A model generated the notes under the pieces. The model was not told the DNA's origin and did no database searches. It saw only the letters and a list, made by a program, of their open reading frames with translations. Below are positions 6,035 to 7,000 of a DNA stretch of 7,000 nucleotides, in pieces. The DNA is from JBBQXK01 sp038251625 (lineage in GTDB: Bacteria > Pseudomonadota > Alphaproteobacteria > Rhodobacterales > Rhodobacteraceae): the NCBI GenBank assembly GCA_038251625.1, contig JBBSBE010000173.1:1-7000 (forward strand), written 5' to 3'. The translations under genes and the position numbers were made by a program. Position 1 is the stretch's first letter, and every line of letters begins with the position of its first letter.

Positions 6035-7000
6035 ATGCGGCCAACGACGAAGGATCTGGCAGAAGCGGCGCAGGTGAGCCTTGCCACCGTGGACCGGGTT
6101 TTGAACGCACGGCCGGGGGTGAACGAAGCGACCGTCCGGCGCGTGACCGACGCGATCGAGCGTATCGGGTTCCAGCGCAATCTGGCTGCCGCGAACCTTG
6201 CGCGCCAACGCCATTACCGGTTCCTGTTCCTGCTGCCACAAACGGGCGACGCCTTCCTGCACCAGATCACCGACCGCATCGCCGAGGCGAACCGCGCCTT
6301 TGCCTCAGATATGGTCAGCCTGCAGGCCCGCCACCTGGATACCAACGATCCGCATGTTCTGGCCAAAACTCTGGGGGCCCTCGATCCTGCGGATGTGGAC
6401 GGTGTGGCGATCATGGCGCCGGAAGCCCCACAAGTGCGCGACGCGATGGCAAGGCTTGCGGCGCGCGGTATCCATGCCGTGCCGTTTCTCAGCGGCCAGC
6501 CCGCGGGCGGCGAGGCTGATTTTGTGGGCATCGACAACCGGGCGGCGGGGGCCACGGCGGCGCATCTGATGGGGCGGTTCATCGGGCCGCGCGCGGGCCA
6601 TGTGCTGGTGATCGCCGAAACGATCAAGGCGCGTGACAGTCTGGAACGTCGCTGGGGGTTCGACGGCATCCTGGGCAGCCGCTTCCCTGCACTTTCGGCC
6701 CTGCCCACGGTCGAAACCTACGGTGATGCCGCGCGCACCGCGCGCACGCTTGCCAACGCGCTGACCAGCCATCCCGATATCCTAGGCGTCTATGTGATGA
6801 GCGCCGAGGCGCGCCTGCCACTGGAAGCGCTGGCAGCGGCGGCCCCCGTCGGCTGCCAAGTCACCATCGCGCACGAGCGCACACCCTTTACCGAAGCCGC
6901 CCTTCTGACCGACCGCGTGGACGCGATCATCGCACAGAACCCCGGCCATCTGGTGCGCAGTGCCCTTCGCATCCTGCGCGCCCGCACCGACCGGCGCGAA
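6035..7000 (+). CDS. LacI-family transcriptional regulator, runs off the right edge
   Basis: The frame is open for 322 codons to the edge of the window, so perhaps 15-25 residues are missing compared with the family's usual 335-345. The N-terminus is a LacI-type helix-turn-helix: TKDLAEAAQVSLATVDRVLN at residues 5-24, then ARPGVNEATVRRVTDAIERI and the hinge region NLAAANLARQ at 49-58. The rest is a periplasmic-binding-protein-like effector domain, including FVGIDNRAAGATAAHLM, a KARDSLERRWGFDGIL segment and NPGHLVRSALRIL near the end, which resemble regulators of sugar/polyol uptake operons. The ATG at 6035 has GGAG 6 nt upstream; a GTG at 6020 is a weaker alternative. It is transcribed away from the transporter operon and probably binds the mirrored operators between the genes, repressing both directions until an effector is present. 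Direction of control and effector identity are inferred. Confidence 0.93.
   Translation, partial: MRPTTKDLAEAAQVSLATVDRVLNARPGVNEATVRRVTDAIERIGFQRNLAAANLARQRHYRFLFLLPQTGDAFLHQITDRIAEANRAFASDMVSLQARHLDTNDPHVLAKTLGALDPADVDGVAIMAPEAPQVRDAMARLAARGIHAVPFLSGQPAGGEADFVGIDNRAAGATAAHLMGRFIGPRAGHVLVIAETIKARDSLERRWGFDGILGSRFPALSALPTVETYGDAARTARTLANALTSHPDILGVYVMSAEARLPLEALAAAAPVGCQVTIAHERTPFTEAALLTDRVDAIIAQNPGHLVRSALRILRARTDRRE

Noticed and set aside
5962..6519. Plus-strand frame of 185 codons overlapping the regulator
   Set aside because: It is out of frame with the LacI-type protein, whose helix-turn-helix and effector domain are continuous in another frame through to the window end.

Overview
The window is a compact, GC-rich stretch (roughly 60-65% by eye) with dense codon-biased coding, alphaproteobacterial-style signals and protein sequences that resemble those of Rhodobacterales and rhizobia. 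The taxonomic call is an inference from protein style and composition; there is no rRNA or other marker gene here.

Layout: one long minus-strand operon fills about 5842 down to 1. In transcription order it encodes a periplasmic solute-binding protein (5842-4517), two CUT1-type inner-membrane permeases (4454-3516 and 3519-2584), a 56-residue two-helix membrane protein (2587-2417), two different MalK-type ATPases (2413-1316 and 1323-328), and the start of a dihydroxyacetone-kinase DhaK-type subunit (314 to beyond base 1). After the binding-protein gene the cistrons are almost seamless: ATGA stop/start overlaps, a 3-nt gap, an 8-nt overlap and a 13-nt gap. A LacI-family regulator is transcribed divergently on the plus strand from 6035 and runs off the right edge.

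The 192-bp divergent intergenic region (5843-6034) holds the most striking structure. Two near-palindromic 16-mers, 5914-5929 and 5944-5959, are exact reverse complements of each other. They have a central CG like LacI-family operators, and their centres are 30 bp apart. Each provides a TTGAGG -35-like box followed 17 bp later by a -10-like hexamer, one promoter firing left and one firing right. The same operator pair could therefore control both the transport operon and the regulator gene.

Working model: the binding protein captures a small sugar, polyol or ketose in the periplasm. The permease pair, energised by a probable heterodimer of the two ATPases, brings it into the cytoplasm. The DhaK-type kinase, with a partner gene probably beyond the left edge, then phosphorylates the ketose. 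The LacI-type protein senses the substrate or a metabolite and releases the operators. Dihydroxyacetone, a tetrulose or tetritol (erythrulose, erythritol, threitol) or a related compound is the best guess from the kinase family, but the substrate cannot be read from this sequence. The least explained parts are the small membrane protein inside the transporter operon, the use of two ATPases with acidic signature motifs, and the strong hairpin after the binding-protein gene.
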